Below the pieces are notes generated by a model. It worked only from the letters and a program-made list of their open reading frames with translations. It was not told the DNA's origin and searched no databases. 64,000 bases of DNA from Rhodeus uyekii (lineage: Eukaryota > Chordata > Actinopteri > Cypriniformes > Acheilognathidae). Positions 10,401 through 22,170 of this stretch are shown piece after piece (the stretch's first letter is position 1; every line of letters starts with the position of its first letter). A program made the translations under genes and the position numbers. The stretch lies in the NCBI GenBank assembly GCA_037043235.1, contig JAWRVZ010000054.1, positions 3,290,001-3,354,000 on the forward strand, read 5' to 3'.

Positions 10401-13400
10401 CTGCTGGTAAGTTCTGTATACGTTTGCTATGTTTTTTTCTTTTGTTTCTGTACCTGTGTAGTTTTCACGGTATATTTTTATTTTTGCATTTCAGGTTATC
10501 AACACATACGCATGTATGACTTAAACTCAAATAATCCAAACCCTGTGATCAATTATGACGGTGTCAGCAAGAACATCACATCTGTCGGCTTTCACGAGGA
10601 CGGTCGGTGGATGTACACGGGTGGAGAAGACTGCATGGCTCGCATCTGGGACTTGAGGTAGCGAAAGCTTTCTGCTGTATGTATAAAGTGTGTTGATTTT
10701 AAGTGTTGCTGAAGTACTGTTTTCATTCAGGTCAAGGAACCTACAGTGCCAAAGAATATTTCAAGTCAATGCTCCTATCAATTGTGTGTGTCTCCATCCC
10801 AATCAGGTCAGTTAGACAGTATTTCATTGTCTGCTACTGATGCTCACAATCAAACCGGTCAAACAAACAAGTATATCTTCGCTAAATATCTTCGTATTTG
10901 CTTTAGGCGGAATTAATCGTTGGGGACCAAAGTGGTGTTATCCATATCTGGGATTTGAAAACAGACCACAATGAACAGCTCATCCCAGAGCCAGATGTGT
11001 CCGTCAATTCAGTCCATATTGATCCTGATGCCAGTTATATGGCTGCAGTCAACAGCTCGGTTAGTATCCAATAACAGTCCTTAAAGGGACAGTTCACCCA
11101 ATAAATTCACCCTCATGTTGGTGCAAAATCATAAGACTTTTGTTCATCTTTGGAACATAAATAACGTCTAAGAGATATTTAGCCCTCCATTTAATGTCTA
11201 TTCACCAAAAATTAGACATTCGATAGAGGAATCCTCATTGGAACGACATGAGGGTGAGTAAATTATGACAGAATTTTAATTTTTGGGTGAATTAACCCTT
11301 TAAATCTTCAATATGCCACACTGGTAATGAAGTTCTGCTAATGTGTACTACGTATATTCATATTATATCTGAACGGTTTAGTTGAGGGTGGTCAGTTTTG
11401 GTTTATTTGTCTTTCACTGTAGGGCAACTGTTATGTGTGGAATTTGGCTGGAGGAATAGGTGATGAGGTGACGCAACTGATACCAAAGACCAAGATCCCT
11501 GCTCACAAACGCTACTCGTTACGCTGCAAATTCAGCCCAGATTCCACGTGAGTATCTTGCAAAACACTAATCTAAGGAACCATGGGAGAACAGTGTGAAA
11601 TTAAAATAGTTGGTTATTAAATAACTAGATTTTTTAAATCTCTTTTACTAGATTACTGGCCACATGCTCTGCTGACCAGACCTGTAAAATTTGGAGAACC
11701 TCCAACTTTTCTCTAATGACAGAGTTGAGTATTAAAAGTAACAACCCTGGAGAGACGTCCCGAGGTTGGATGTGGGATTGTGCCTTCTCTGGAGATTCAC
11801 AGTACATAGTTACAGGTGAACAGAGGGCTCTCATTCACACTTCAAGTGTTTCACTAATACCAGAAGCTCATAAATTCATTCCTAAGTTTTCATTCTAGAA
11901 TATTTGTTCCCACTTTATATTAGGTGCCTTTAACTACTTTGTACTTGCGTAGTGTAAAATAAAAAATAAGTGTTAGGTACAATTAACTTAATGTTCATGT
12001 TGTATTCCAAAACACTTTTTCTGTTATTGAGGTGGGATACGGGTACGGTTAGGGACAGGTTTGGTGGTAGTGCTTTATTTTACTGTCTTGTTCTGCATGT
12101 ACATACTATGTACTTATTATAGTAACAGGGTAATAACTAGGTACTGATCTTGAAACTACCACTAAACCTAATCTTATCCTATGTCATTAATCAGTACAAT
12201 CTTGGATTAGTAAAATAAAGAGCAAACAAGTGTTGTGGTACGGTTTGGTTTAAAGTTGTATTGGTAAGGGAAGGATCAACAGTCTATTTACATATTTAAT
12301 TTCCATGCAGGTTAAAATAAAATTGTAAAAAATGGGTTGTATATTAAATCCCTGTTCACACCTGATATTAAGATGTGTTTGGTTGATTGGATCACAAGTG
12401 GACGACACTAAATGCAGGTGTAAACTGGGTCTAAAACGTTTTGAGCTGGTTTGTGAAAACGGGGCCTAAATGTTACTACAGAGTAGTTAAAGTCACATAT
12501 AAATTGTATGTACCGTATTTTCCTGCATATAACCCGCGAGTTATACCAGATTTTACAAGCCCCGCAGGGGGGTGCGGGTTATATAAGGGTGCGGTCTATG
12601 TTACACATTTTTTTATGCTTAATAATATTTAAATATATTTGTTACGTCCCTAAGGACGTAAGGGTTTTTTGCGGTATTTTCTTTCTGTTTTTCTTTCTTG
12701 CGAGGGTTGTTGTCTCTGGCGCTTGTACTATCACTCTGACAGCTGGCGCTGATAGGCTGTCTGACCTGTCAATCATGCAAGACGACAGGGCGTGTTCGGG
12801 AGAGACTGCTCTTTCTTTTTGTTCTGATTCTGACTTGTGTTTGTTTTCTTATTGTTTGAATTTCACGCACAAGCACTGTGTACCGAGCCTGAACAGTTAT
12901 AGATAACTGGCGTCATGTGAGCAACATTCGAAATGTGAACTTAAACAAAAACGTTCATCAATCTATAGGTGCGGGTTATATAAGGGTGCGGGTTATACCA
13001 TAGATTTTTTTTGCGCAGGCTTTATGGGGGTGCGGATTATCTGCGTCTGCGGGTTATATGCGGGAAAATACTGTGTATAAAGTGGGTCCACATATTTTAA
13101 ATGTTTGTATTTTTTTAAATACCAGTGTCTACAGCAGCTGCGCCACAACAGCGTGAGGCCGTCTACACTGGACACAACAAAGCAACTGTTGCAAATCCAT
13201 TGTTTCTTTGTGTAAGAAGTAGTGTCAAAAAATAGAACAAGAGATAATTTTAATGACAGGGTTTTGTTGTGTTGTTTTTCGCATCTAGTGTACACAGCAT
13301 CAGTACTGATTATAATGGCTTTTGTCACATTGTGTTGTGCTGTTCACGTCTGGTGTAGACATGGTGTAAGAGATGTTTTGGTTGTTGTTTTTTGTATTTG

Positions 13401-14076
13401 TTGGGTTATTTCAGTCATCCTGAACAAACTTCCTCTTTCTTAATATTTTTTGTTGCCTTCTTAAGCTTAAAGAACTGCTGGCAGCCTTTTGTAGTAGTTG
13501 TGTAAGAGTCCCCTCATTTGTCCTGACTGAGAACTGGATCTCAGCATCACTAAGCTTCTGTAAGGTGAACTCAAACAGGGCAGATCTTGCAGGGAATCCA
13601 AAGAACATAGAAAACCTGCGGTCAGTTGCATAATCTTAGCCAACCAACTGACTGAAGAAGTTATGACCAGTTTTGAAGAAGAAAATAAGATTGTATCCAA
13701 TGATTTAGTAAATCATGGCAAATATTAATTCATTCCCTCGTTTTGATTGATCTTATTAATTATTTATTAACTTATTAACAACTTAAAAAATGATTGTATT
13801 GAGTAAAACATGCTTGCATGTTAGCAGGTCTTGGGAATGAATTATGTGATCTCTGTACTTAAATGTCTTTTTCATTCTTCTTTCGCAATTGTATGTTGCT
13901 CTCATTGAAATCACTTGAAACATTCCTGTTTATATGTTAATTGCTGTGTATTTTCAGCCTCCTCTGATAACCTGGCACGTCTGTGGTGTGTGGAGACCGG
14001 AGAAATCAAACGGGAGTACAGCGGACATCAGAAGGCTGTTGTGTGTTTGGCCTTCAATGACAGTGTGCTTGGATAA
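7440..14076 (+). CDS. mlst8: mTOR-associated protein LST8 (G-beta-L), seven WD repeats
   Basis: MLST8 is a seven-bladed WD40 propeller that binds the mTOR kinase domain in mTORC1 and mTORC2. Eight exons join in phase: 7440-7568, 10355-10406, 10495-10657, 10731-10806, 10907-11059, 11423-11547, 11652-11815, 13958-14076, giving 326 aa, the same length as human MLST8. WD-type signatures run through the chain: [60 protein letters not shown] and [10 protein letters not shown]. The C-terminus is [16 protein letters not shown]. The start at 7440 gives the family N-terminus [20 protein letters not shown]. Intron 1 holds a hAT relic and a SINE; intron 7 holds an inverted-repeat element. Poly-A signals are at 14084-14089 and 14310-14315. 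Confidence 0.97.
8042..8123 (-). tRNA. tRNA-Ser(AGA)-like pseudogene or SINE head
   Basis: The reverse strand shows a serine-tRNA layout: A-box-like TGGCAGAGTGGTTAAGGCG, anticodon arm GACTAGAAATCC with AGA in the loop, an extended variable arm (TTGGGGTTTCCCAGC), and B-box GGTTCGAATCTTGCC. The seven-base acceptor arms do not pair well and no CCA context is seen, so this is a degenerate copy or SINE head. It lies inside the hAT relic. Confidence 0.6.
8228..8455 (-). repeat. Fragment of a second DNA transposon nested in the hAT relic
   Basis: CGCGAAGTCGTGAATCCGCG and GTAGCGAGGGCTCACTGTAT near 8393-8451 look like the end of a Tc1/mariner-superfamily element (reverse complement ATACAGTGAGCCCTCGCTAC). 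I see no matching opposite terminus, so boundaries are approximate and this may be a solo end. Confidence 0.35.
9371..9527 (-). mobile_element. tRNA-derived SINE, copy 1
   Basis: Read on the minus strand: TAGCTCAATCAGTAAAGCA (A-box-like), GGGTTTGATCAC (B-box-like), then a tail with AAGTTGCTTTGGATGAAAGC and GCATAAATGTAAATG. Related copies lie at 23577-23727, 45087-45228 and 61014-61147, all in the same orientation. Confidence 0.7.
11081..11303. mobile_element. TTAA-flanked MITE, copy 1
   Basis: Starts TTAAAGGGACAGTTCACCCA and ends TTTTGGGTGAATTAACCCTTTAA, so it has inverted ends with TTAA at each border. It carries CACCCTCATG and its complement. This is an abundant element type in cyprinid genomes; further copies are at about 19706-19916, 22648-22919 and 57769-58123. 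Confidence 0.75.
12511..13075. mobile_element. Inverted-repeat element with CCGTATTTTCC ends, copy 1
   Basis: The left end ACCGTATTTTCCTGCATATA and right end ATATGCGGGAAAATACTGT are inverted repeats, and internal GTGCGGGTTATATAAGGGTG blocks recur in both halves. Frames inside (12508-12906) are chance. The superfamily and target duplication are unclear. Against the copy at 55126-55450 it has an extra block of roughly 215 bp at about 12646-12862. Confidence 0.7.
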
Positions 14077-14700
14077 TATGCCGAATAAATTCATTCTGCT
14101 ATTGTAGCTGTAGCTGTCATAAGACCTGACATCTGCATTTATGAACCATCCTCATGGTATTAAGGAAATGGACTTAATGATTAAATGCATTAATGATAAC
14201 CCTCAATGGTTAGACTGAGCAAAATATTGTATCCTTATCATTGCTAATTCAAATGTATGGTAGGATACATGCATATATCCAGTGTTTGTATGCATCCACA
14301 AGTTTTGTCAATAAATGTTACAGTAACACAATCAGAATACATTTAGCTTTTGATTATTATCCAGACATCACTGAATGATCCCCTTCTTGAATTAAAATAT
14401 ATGAGTGACTAAACACAATCATGCTTTATTGTAGACAAGCAGTGTTTCCATTACTCGTCTGCATCAGGTTACAAGAGCTGGAGTGAGTCTTTGAGCCAAG
14501 TCATGTTCAAATCAATGTAAAAATGGGGCTAAATACAAGAGAGGATGAAGAGAAGGATTTAGCAGATAACATGACAAGATGGTTCCGACTTCATTGCCAG
14601 ACTGGCATTAAGTAGGGAATTTGTCTTTCCAGGTGCTCTCATCGATGTCAACGCGTTTGTTTGTTTGTCTGGCGTGTGCTGGTACACCGTCAGTGGAATG
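14077..14700. other. Convergent 3' ends of mlst8 and bricd5
   Basis: mlst8 tail signals lie at 14084-14089 and 14310-14315 (+); a bricd5 signal (TTTATT, minus-strand AATAAA) lies at 14425-14430. The transcripts converge with about 110 bp between likely ends. No other gene is visible. Confidence 0.55.
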
Positions 14701-17700
14701 TCACTCTGGCAGGTAGTAGAAGCACACAGAAACGCAAATGTTGCTCGGGAAGCAGATGTCGATGCAGAAGTAAATAAGTCTTTGTTTCCCAGGACCTTCA
14801 GGAAAAAAAGGAAAGAAATCTCAAGGTTCTTATTTCTATAGATGTGCCCACGCCAATCATAACCAATGTCCTGTTCCTTGTTCATGCTCTGCTGGTTGAA
14901 ACTCTAAAAAGGTCACAACTCCATCTCCCTGGACTACTGGATTAGGTTTCTGTCACACTGTGCTCTTTATAGTGCATGTTCTTGGCTTGTCACGCAATAC
15001 CTTCTGTACGTTTTCTTGTCACAAAAAATCAATTTGTTCAATGTTTAAACATTTTATTTAAATGTACAGTACATGTACAGGATGCTCAGTACAGCACTTG
15101 TATTTCCAAATTTAATAGGTTTAATGTGAGTGTTTTATGTCTAAAATTATATTTTCTTCTATTGTGCAATGCATCAATGCAACCTTGAGTTTTTTGCCTA
15201 AAAAAAGTTTTTAGTGGTAATCAACTTTATACCACAAATGCTGTAGATTCTTTACAAATTTGTAGATGCTAAAAATGTGTAATGTTTTTGTAAGACTTTT
15301 TTCATTTATATGATCAAAAATACAGTAAAAATATATAAATATTTTTAATTCTGTGAGATCTTATCACAATTTAAAACAACTATTTTCCATTTTAAAATGG
15401 AACTTATTCTTTTGATAGCAAAGCAGAATTTCAATGCCCACCTCCAGCGATCGTAGGGACACTGTTGACAATGTTGCACATAGCAAAAGAAGTAAAAGGA
15501 GATGAAAAGGAAAGAGAAACAGGGAAGGAGATAATTCCAAAGAAAGTCATACAGAAAAAAAGCTCAGAATATGTATCATAGAAAAGTAAAGACTTGGTTT
15601 ATGGCACATGCAAATACACTCATCTGAAGGATTATTAGGAACACCTGTTCAATTTCTCCTTAATGCAATTATCTAATTAACCAATCACATGGCAGTTGCT
15701 TCACTGCATTTAGGAGTGTGGTCCTGGTCAAGACAATCTCCTGAACTCCAAAACTGAATGCCAGAATGGGGAAAAAAGGTGATTTAAGCAATTTTGAGCG
15801 TGGCATGGTTGTTGGTGCCAGACGGGCCGGTCTGAGTATTTCACAATCTGCTCAGTTACTGGGATTTTCATACACAACCATTTCTAGGGTTTACAAAGAA
15901 TGCTGTGAAAAGGGAAAAACGTCCAGTTTGGCAGTCCTGTGGGAGAAAATGCCTTGTTGATGCTAGAGGTCAGAGGACGGGCCGACTGATTCAAGCTGAT
16001 AGAAGAGCAACTTTGACTGAAATAACCACTCGTTGCAACCGAGGTATGCAGCAAAGCATTTGTGAAGCCACAACACGCACAACCTTGAGGCGGATGGGCT
16101 ACAACAGCAGAAGACCCCACCGGGTACCACTCATCTCCACTACAAATAGGAAAAAGAGGATACAATTTGCACGAGCTCATCAAAATTGGACAGTTGAAGA
16201 CTGGAAAAATGTTGCCTGGTCTGATGAGTCTCGATTTTTGTTGAGACAATCAGATGGTAGAGTCAGAATTTGGCGTAAACAGAATGAGAACATGGATCCA
16301 TCATGCCTTGTTACCACTGTGCAGGCTGGTGGTGGTGGTGTAATGTGTGGAGGATGTTTTCTTGGCACACTTTAGGCCTCTAAGTGCCAATTGGGCATCG
16401 TTTAAATGCCATGGCCTACCTGAGCATTGTTTCTGACCATGTCCATCCCTTTATGACCACCATGTACCCATTCTCTGATGGCTAATTCCAGCAGGATAAT
16501 GCACCATGCCACAAAGCTCAAATCATTTCAAATTGTTTTCTTGAACATGACAATGAGTTGACTGTACTAAAATGGCCCCACACAGTCACCAGATCTCAAC
16601 CCAATAGAGCATCTTTGGGATGTGGTGGAACGGGAGCTTCGTGCCCTGGATGTGCATCCCATAAATCTCCATCAACGGCCAGATGCTATCCTATCAATAT
16701 GGTCCAACATTTCTAAAGAATGCTTTCAGCACCTTGTTGAATCAATGCCACGTTGAATTAAGGCAGTTCTGAAGGCGAAAAGGGGTCAAACACAGTATTA
16801 GTATGGTGCTCCTAATAATCCTTTAGGTGAGTGTAGTTCTACATATGTCACACGACCCTTCAGAAATCATTGTATGTCATGCTGATTTAATGCTTTTGAT
16901 GGTTGACAATCTTACCATCAGATCTTCTAGTCCAGTACACAGAGGCCTGCTGACAGAGGGACTGAAGAGGTTCTTGAAGGGTAGAAGCTTCAACACGACT
17001 GCCGGGCAGCACTCCCAAAAACTCAGTGTGTTTTTCAGTCTGATTTCCCACCACCCAGACCTGACGGACCTGTGAGAATCATCACATATCTCACTGTATA
17101 TCATTTCAGAGTAAATTATCATCTAATGGTGTGACACAGACTCAACATATTGTTCCTATGTGAACTCACACTGTATACCTCCTAAATGGATAATTGTGTC
17201 TTGAGGGGTTTTAGTGCTTCCTCTAGTACAAAAGGCATTTGTAATTACACCACTTACTCCACTGAGAGATCAGATACACACTTGTTAAAGTGGAGTAATG
17301 CTTGAGCGAGCCTGTGACGAGCAGTTTATGCCTCTCAATAGCTCATTGTGCATCGAAAATTGGAAATCTTGTTCAAAAGGCTATTGACCATGGATTAAAT
17401 TTCCCAAAAGTTTTCTAATGGCTTTAATCGAAGGCAATGATGCAAAAATCTCAAGATTTTAAGTGGTCAGCGATACTTATCGGTTCAACAAACCCATCCC
17501 ATTCTGCCCAGATCATAACCCAGCGCATGAATCTCCTTGTTAAGTGCTGAGAGAAGTGTGTCCAGCACAGGTCTCTGCTCTGTTTGCGGACGGGAGCTCT
17601 GTCTTTCCAGTAGTGACTTATAAGAGGAAAAAGCCAACAGAGTGGCCATTGTGCACCCTGTGGTCCTATCCTGTAACGCGATCCAGCCAAGGTGGATCAG

Positions 17701-19371
17701 ATGGTCTGTGGAATTCGGACTCGGCTACACTAAAACCCTCCTGAGCTGGTGCGGTCCATTACTCCCTTTCTGGAGTCACGGAGGAGAAAGCAGCCAAAAG
17801 AGCTCTCTAATCTACCCAAGAGCACTGGAGCGGAGCTGCGTTCAAGTGTCAGTCAATTTGCCAGCCAGCTTTACGTTTTATATGACATATAGAGTCTTTA
17901 AAGCTGCTGCTTCCGATGCAATGTGATCTGGTTAAATACACTGTTGCAATTCACATTTGACATTCTCATTCATAAGGTAAAAATGGGAGACTCAAAAATG
18001 GATTCCTGTGATGGCAAAGCTGCATTTTCAATAGCCATCACATGATCCTTCAGAAATCATTCAAATATGCTGCTGATTTGTTGCTCGAGAAACATCTCTT
18101 ATTATTATCAATATTGAAAAAAGTGTTGATTTGTGTATCGGAATCTGTCATACTGTGATTTTTTTAAGGATTCTTTGATGAACAGAAAGTAAAAAATAAG
18201 TCGCTTTTAATACAGTCAGTTTAATAAAACTTACTGACCCAAAACTTTTGAACGGTAGTTTGTGTTTATACTTAATAGAATATATTATGGCAAATTACTA
18301 TGAGATCTTATGGTCTAGCACAAAACTTGGATGCTGGACAAACAGAAATCCTTTACCTGTTGCTCTGACTTGTTTAATTGAGACTGCACGTTCTCGTAAT
18401 CCAAACTCTCCATCCGGCGAAGAAAGCAGCTGTCCTGGTTGTCAGGTTTATAGCATACTAACCCCTGAGGAAGAGAGACAGCCAAATGTAAACGAGCTTT
18501 AGAGGAAAAGCCTAAGCTGTGCAGAAAGAAAAGAGTCTTACATGTCTCAAGTCAAACATCACAGTGGAGGTGTAGTTGACATGGGAAGTCACGGAGTAGG
18601 TCACAACATTGTTGTGCTTGTCAATCAGAGCTGACTGATTGATCAAGTCACCCATGTGATCGGGGATTCTGATAACCTGCAGCGAAGACTGTGTGGAAAA
18701 GGTTTGTTTTCAATGCTGACGTGTTTAATAAAGCTTGAAAATGTTCACATTTTGAAATGCTCTGACTCTTACTTGTGTCTTGTGCTGAATCCCCAGATGT
18801 GCCGTCACACTGACAGCAATGATAACAATGAGCAGCATGGCAGCAAGACTGCCCCAAAGAACTTTGTGAGGAACCCTGGAGGAGCTGATGGGACCACAGT
18901 GCTAGAAAACCCAAACACACATTCATCTCCCTTTGAGTTACATTTAAGGCCATTGCACAGTCACATTAAAGAATATTTACGGTTTGCACACATAAGCAAG
19001 GCATAAATCAGAGCTAAGCAAAACATAAACTGACATATATGTGCTACACTCTTAAAAATACAAATTCTTTTGCAGTGATGCCAAAGAACGGTTGTTAAGA
19101 GAATCTTTTTTTACCCTTAACACTAAGAACATTTTAATAATCTACAAAACCTTTTTTCCACTATATTAAAAACTTTTACACAATGGAAAGGCTCCATTGA
19201 GGTTAAATGTTCTTCTTGGAGCCATAGATGCCAATAAAGAGCTTTTATTTTTAAGTGTATAGTCTGAAGCATGTTTTCTGTTAATGGAAACAGTAATATA
19301 ACCACATGAACTCTCACCACTCTCTGTGGGTCCTCCAAACTTGCTTCTGAATGCTCCCAGCACCTCACCAT
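14701..19371 (-). CDS. bricd5: BRICHOS domain-containing protein 5
   Basis: Six minus-strand exons join in phase to 228 codons plus stop: 19318-19371, 18773-18901, 18542-18688, 18357-18464, 16916-17069, 14701-14795. The predicted protein has a short cytosolic N-terminus, one membrane segment (GSLAAMLLIVIIAVSVTA, about residues 33-50), then a BRICHOS-like region with LVCYKPDNQDSCFLRRM and a Cys-rich C-terminus, YFCIDICFPSNICVSVCFYY. This is the type II membrane layout of BRICHOS proteins, whose domain is thought to act as a chaperone for hydrophobic segments. Function of BRICD5 itself is little known. Position between mlst8 and pgp, both orientations included, matches human. The first exon (MVRCWEHSEASLEDPQRV) is my choice because it keeps phase and has a good donor; it is the weakest part. 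The last intron holds a Tc1-like element. Confidence 0.85.
15295..15440. repeat. Fragment of an abundant dispersed DNA repeat
   Basis: ATGATCAAAAATACAGTAAA followed by CACAATTTAAAACAACT matches the interior of the repeat family seen in fuller form at 17996-18259 and 39285-39612. Ends are missing. Confidence 0.5.
15617..16833 (+). mobile_element. Tc1-like transposon with broken transposase (in bricd5 intron)
   Basis: Inverted ends CACTCATCTGAAGGATTATT and AATAATCCTTTAGGTGAGTG are flanked by TA at 15615-15616 and 16834-16835. The transposase starts at 15766 (MGKKGDLSNFERGMVVGARR, a helix-turn-helix region), breaks by frameshift near 15900-15960, and continues in another frame to a stop at 16375 with the first catalytic block WSDESRF. 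The second and third catalytic regions can still be seen further on but in other frames with stops. It is dead, though long enough to be a former autonomous copy. Confidence 0.88.
15766..16760 (+). pseudogene. Tc1-like transposase pseudogene
   Basis: DD34E-type transposase remnant. The N-terminal DNA-binding part lies in one frame (15766-15957) and the RNase H-like part in another (about 15905-16375, with KNVAWSDESRF). A degraded remainder carries DNAPCH-like and DLNPIE-like stretches only across frameshifts. No intact reading frame exists, and its base composition is not set apart from the host intron. Confidence 0.85.
17996..18259. mobile_element. Dispersed non-autonomous DNA repeat (GTTCAAAAG family)
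   Basis: Contains GATGGCAAAGCTGCATTTTC, CATGATCCTTCAGAAATCAT and AATATTGAAAA, and ends with TTACTGACCCAAAACTTTTG followed by AACGGTAG. This terminus is the hallmark of a very common cyprinid repeat. The left end is missing. It lies in a bricd5 intron. Confidence 0.65.
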
Positions 19372-20534
19372 TCTGCCCTGTTTTACTTCTCCTCACAGTA
19401 CCTGTCTTACTCTTTCCTGTATAAGGCAATGTTCATGACTGAGACTGACCAGCAGAGCCTGCAGTATAGGTGTCTAACTTCTCTCTGTCATCCTCTGCCC
19501 CCCACCTCTTGCCTCACACCAGGTAGTCCAACCCACTGGCTGACTACCCCTATACCAGACAATAGACAAAGGGGACAGGGAGATTGGCACTGTGGACAGG
19601 GCTTTTCGTCGCAGAGCCAGTTTTAAGGCATTGGCTGGCCTTGCCCTTAGGCTGATGACTGACCAAGGTGACTTTAATAACTTCAGATGTAATTATAGTG
19701 AGAAAACTTATTTAGTTCATCAAAGAATGAAAATTCAGTCATCCTTTACTCACATCATTTCAAACCTATACTTTCTTCCGTGGAACACAAAGACATTTTG
19801 AAGAATGATGGCATGAGGCTTCAAAATTTCTTCTATTATATTCATCAGACATGTTGGAGCTACATTGGGGTGAGTAAATGACATAATTGTAATTTTTGCG
19901 TGAACTATTCCTTTAAGTACAGTATTATTAAGATAAAAAGTACACGTTTCATTAATAATCATTTATTTGATCAGTCACACAAGATGAACACTGTTCAAAC
20001 CGTGGTGAGAAATAAAATCCTACCAGGTTGATGGATTAGTGAGTGACGACAAACTTGTCAAGTGCAAAATATAATAATTGCAAATATAATATGCTCTCAC
20101 TCATGTTACAAGTACAGTGAATTAACAGTACAGAGTTGAAGTACTTCTAATAAAATAAAAACAAACAGCACAATTTTGAGGGTCTTTTTTTGTAGTACCC
20201 AAGTGTTGCAGATCAAAAAACAAATTTCACAAATTATTTTTTAGACAAAAAAAAAAAACAAGCAAAAAAACCAACAACACTGACATAAAAACACACCCTT
20301 TAATTACCTTTAAAAACAATGGCATAGTCAAAAAAGAGGTAGGCCAGTTTAAAATGGAGCCTTGATAGTAAATCATATTGCATATTTGTGAAGAGAAAAA
20401 AAATAATCGTACAATTTCTGTTAGACTCATTTAGATTAACTGTAATATTAAAATAGATTACTTTGTTCCATACGGACACCCATATATTGATAAATATTTT
20501 CTACTAAAGTGTGTAAATATCAAGTAAACTCTGA
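19372..20534. other. bricd5 upstream region and pgp 3' UTR
   Basis: 19372-19680 is probably bricd5 promoter/5' UTR sequence on the minus strand. A TTAA MITE lies at 19706-19916. The pgp 3' UTR extends from 20534 downward, with a candidate minus-strand poly-A signal at 19962-19967. I see no other gene. Confidence 0.45.
19706..19916. mobile_element. TTAA-type MITE, copy 2
   Basis: The right end TTTTTGCGTGAACTATTCCT runs into TTAA; the left part has AGAATGAAAATTCAGTCATC and TCACATCATTTCAAACCTA. The left terminus is eroded. Same family as 11081-11303. Confidence 0.65.
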
Positions 20535-21533
20535 CTACGCCTGTAGTGCAGGTAAAATATCAGCGATGCTGTCTATATAGTAGTCAGGCACCATTCTTTG
20601 GCGAAGTGGGCATTCGCTCTTGTGGTTTGCCTCGGCTTCTGCTACAGTAGAAACTCCTGTAAGGGTCAGCAGGGTCTTCAGGCCACAGTTTGAGCCTAGC
20701 ATGATGTCAGTGTCCAATCGGTCCCCGACCATCAGACACCTCTGAGGGTCCAGATCAAACTGGCCAGCCACACAATCGAACATGAATTTGCTGGGTTTCC
20801 CCACCACTTCGGCTTGGCGTTGTGCAGCGGTCTCTACCGCCCTTAGGAGGCAGCCCGTCCCTGTGGATAAGCACAAATCAAGGTCGATGTGATGACATTC
20901 AAGGTGCTTCATATGTGATGTCATTCATATTTGCTTACCAGGGACCGCCTTGCCTCCCTCCAGAGGCAGCCTCGTGTCAGTGTTAGTGCCCACGAACTGA
21001 CAGTCGGGGTTACACAAGTACTGCAGAGCTCTGTTGAGCTTCATGTAACTGAAGTGCTCGTCAAACCCGACCAGCACCGCTCGTACCTCCGGGTCGAGAG
21101 GAACATTCGCCCAGTCGCTCGGACCTCCAGAGACGGGGTCAGGCCCCACACCGACCGGCTGGATTCCCACTTCCTCGAGCTCCCGCCTCATCGCATTGCT
21201 CCCAATTAAATAGACTTTCCCGTCGAGTTTACACACATTTTTTAGGTACATCGCCGAGCAGTACGCCGTCCCGAACACCTCGACCGCGGTTGCTTCGAAC
21301 CCGAGCTTGCCTAATTTATCCGCGTACATTTGTCGGGTTTTCGTGCTGTTGTTCGTGACAAAAAACACCTGCTTTCCCCTTTTCTTCAATGAATTGATAA
21401 CCTCAGGGGCTCCGGGGACGGCCTGGTCCCCTCGCCATATCACGCCATCGCAGTCGAACAGCACACTGTCCACCGAGTCCAGTAACTGTCCGCTCAGCGC
21501 ACCGCTCAGCCTCGTACATTTAGATACAGCCAT
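20535..21533 (-). CDS. pgp: Phosphoglycolate phosphatase / glycerol-3-phosphate phosphatase
   Basis: PGP is a cytosolic HAD-superfamily phosphatase that hydrolyses 2-phosphoglycolate, glycerol-3-phosphate and side products of glycolysis. Two minus-strand exons: 20939-21533 and 20535-20860 (stop TAG 20535-20537), 306 aa. Motif I is LFDCDGVIWRG (nucleophile Asp and general acid Asp), motif II FFVTNNSTK, and the acidic motif GDRLDTDIMLG near the C-terminus binds Mg2+. NTDTRLPLEGGK and KTLLTLTGVST also fit the PGP/chronophin group. The splice joins CCT-G with GG-ACG to give PGTGCL. The start at 21533 (MAVSKCTRLSGALSGQLLDS) matches the usual N-terminus; an in-frame extension to 21764 has no family likeness. 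Order beside bricd5 matches human 16p13.3. Confidence 0.96.
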
Positions 21534-22106
21534 TCCTCCAGTTGCTCTCGTCCTGACAGCGAGCTTCCCTCTTTTCCTCGGCTCGGTGGGTCCTAAAATG
21601 GCATTTGCTGTACAAATAGCCCGCTGACAAGATCGAGCTGTGAATGACAGAGACCAAAATCCACTAGTTGCTGCAACTGAACGGGACAGTAGCGATTCAT
21701 TTGTCAATGACACGTTACGTGACGTTTTATACAGTAAGCACTTCCGCCCCGGTTTAAAGGGCAAGTAACCCTAATAAAATGACATGAAAAAGACCGTAGT
21801 CTTTTTACAACTTCTTGAATGAAAACGAGGATGTGAAGGAAAAGAAGAACAGTCTTTCACTCCACTATAGAATGTTTTCAAATGACAAGAATTACATATT
21901 TATGCAGGCGAAAACCTAGAGTTAGAATTTGATCACTTCTGGTTAAGTGGGTTTTCAGTTAAATGCTTAAAACAAATCCGTGGCTAACCCAAGCCTTTGT
22001 GATTTAAAAAAAGGCTTTTTACTTTAAGGCAATGGAAAACAAGTGGCCAAATGGGACTTGATTGACAAGTTAAGGTTTTATTTTAATAAGGATTTAATAT
22101 TTTATG

Positions 22107-22109
<3 letters not shown>

Positions 22110-22166
<57 letters not shown>
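22110..22166. repeat. (CA)n-(TA)n microsatellite
   Basis: A run of CA dinucleotides passes directly into a run of TA dinucleotides. A chance minus-strand frame crosses it and is not a gene. Confidence 0.9.

Positions 22167-22170
<4 letters not shown>

Noticed and set aside
12508..12906. 132-codon open frame in mlst8 intron 7
   Set aside because: It lies entirely in an inverted-repeat element and carries no transposase-like motif.
21534..21764. In-frame N-terminal extension of pgp
   Set aside because: It contains no likeness to PGP N-termini and no clear targeting signal; the start at 21533 gives the family-like N-terminus. It is most likely 5' UTR.
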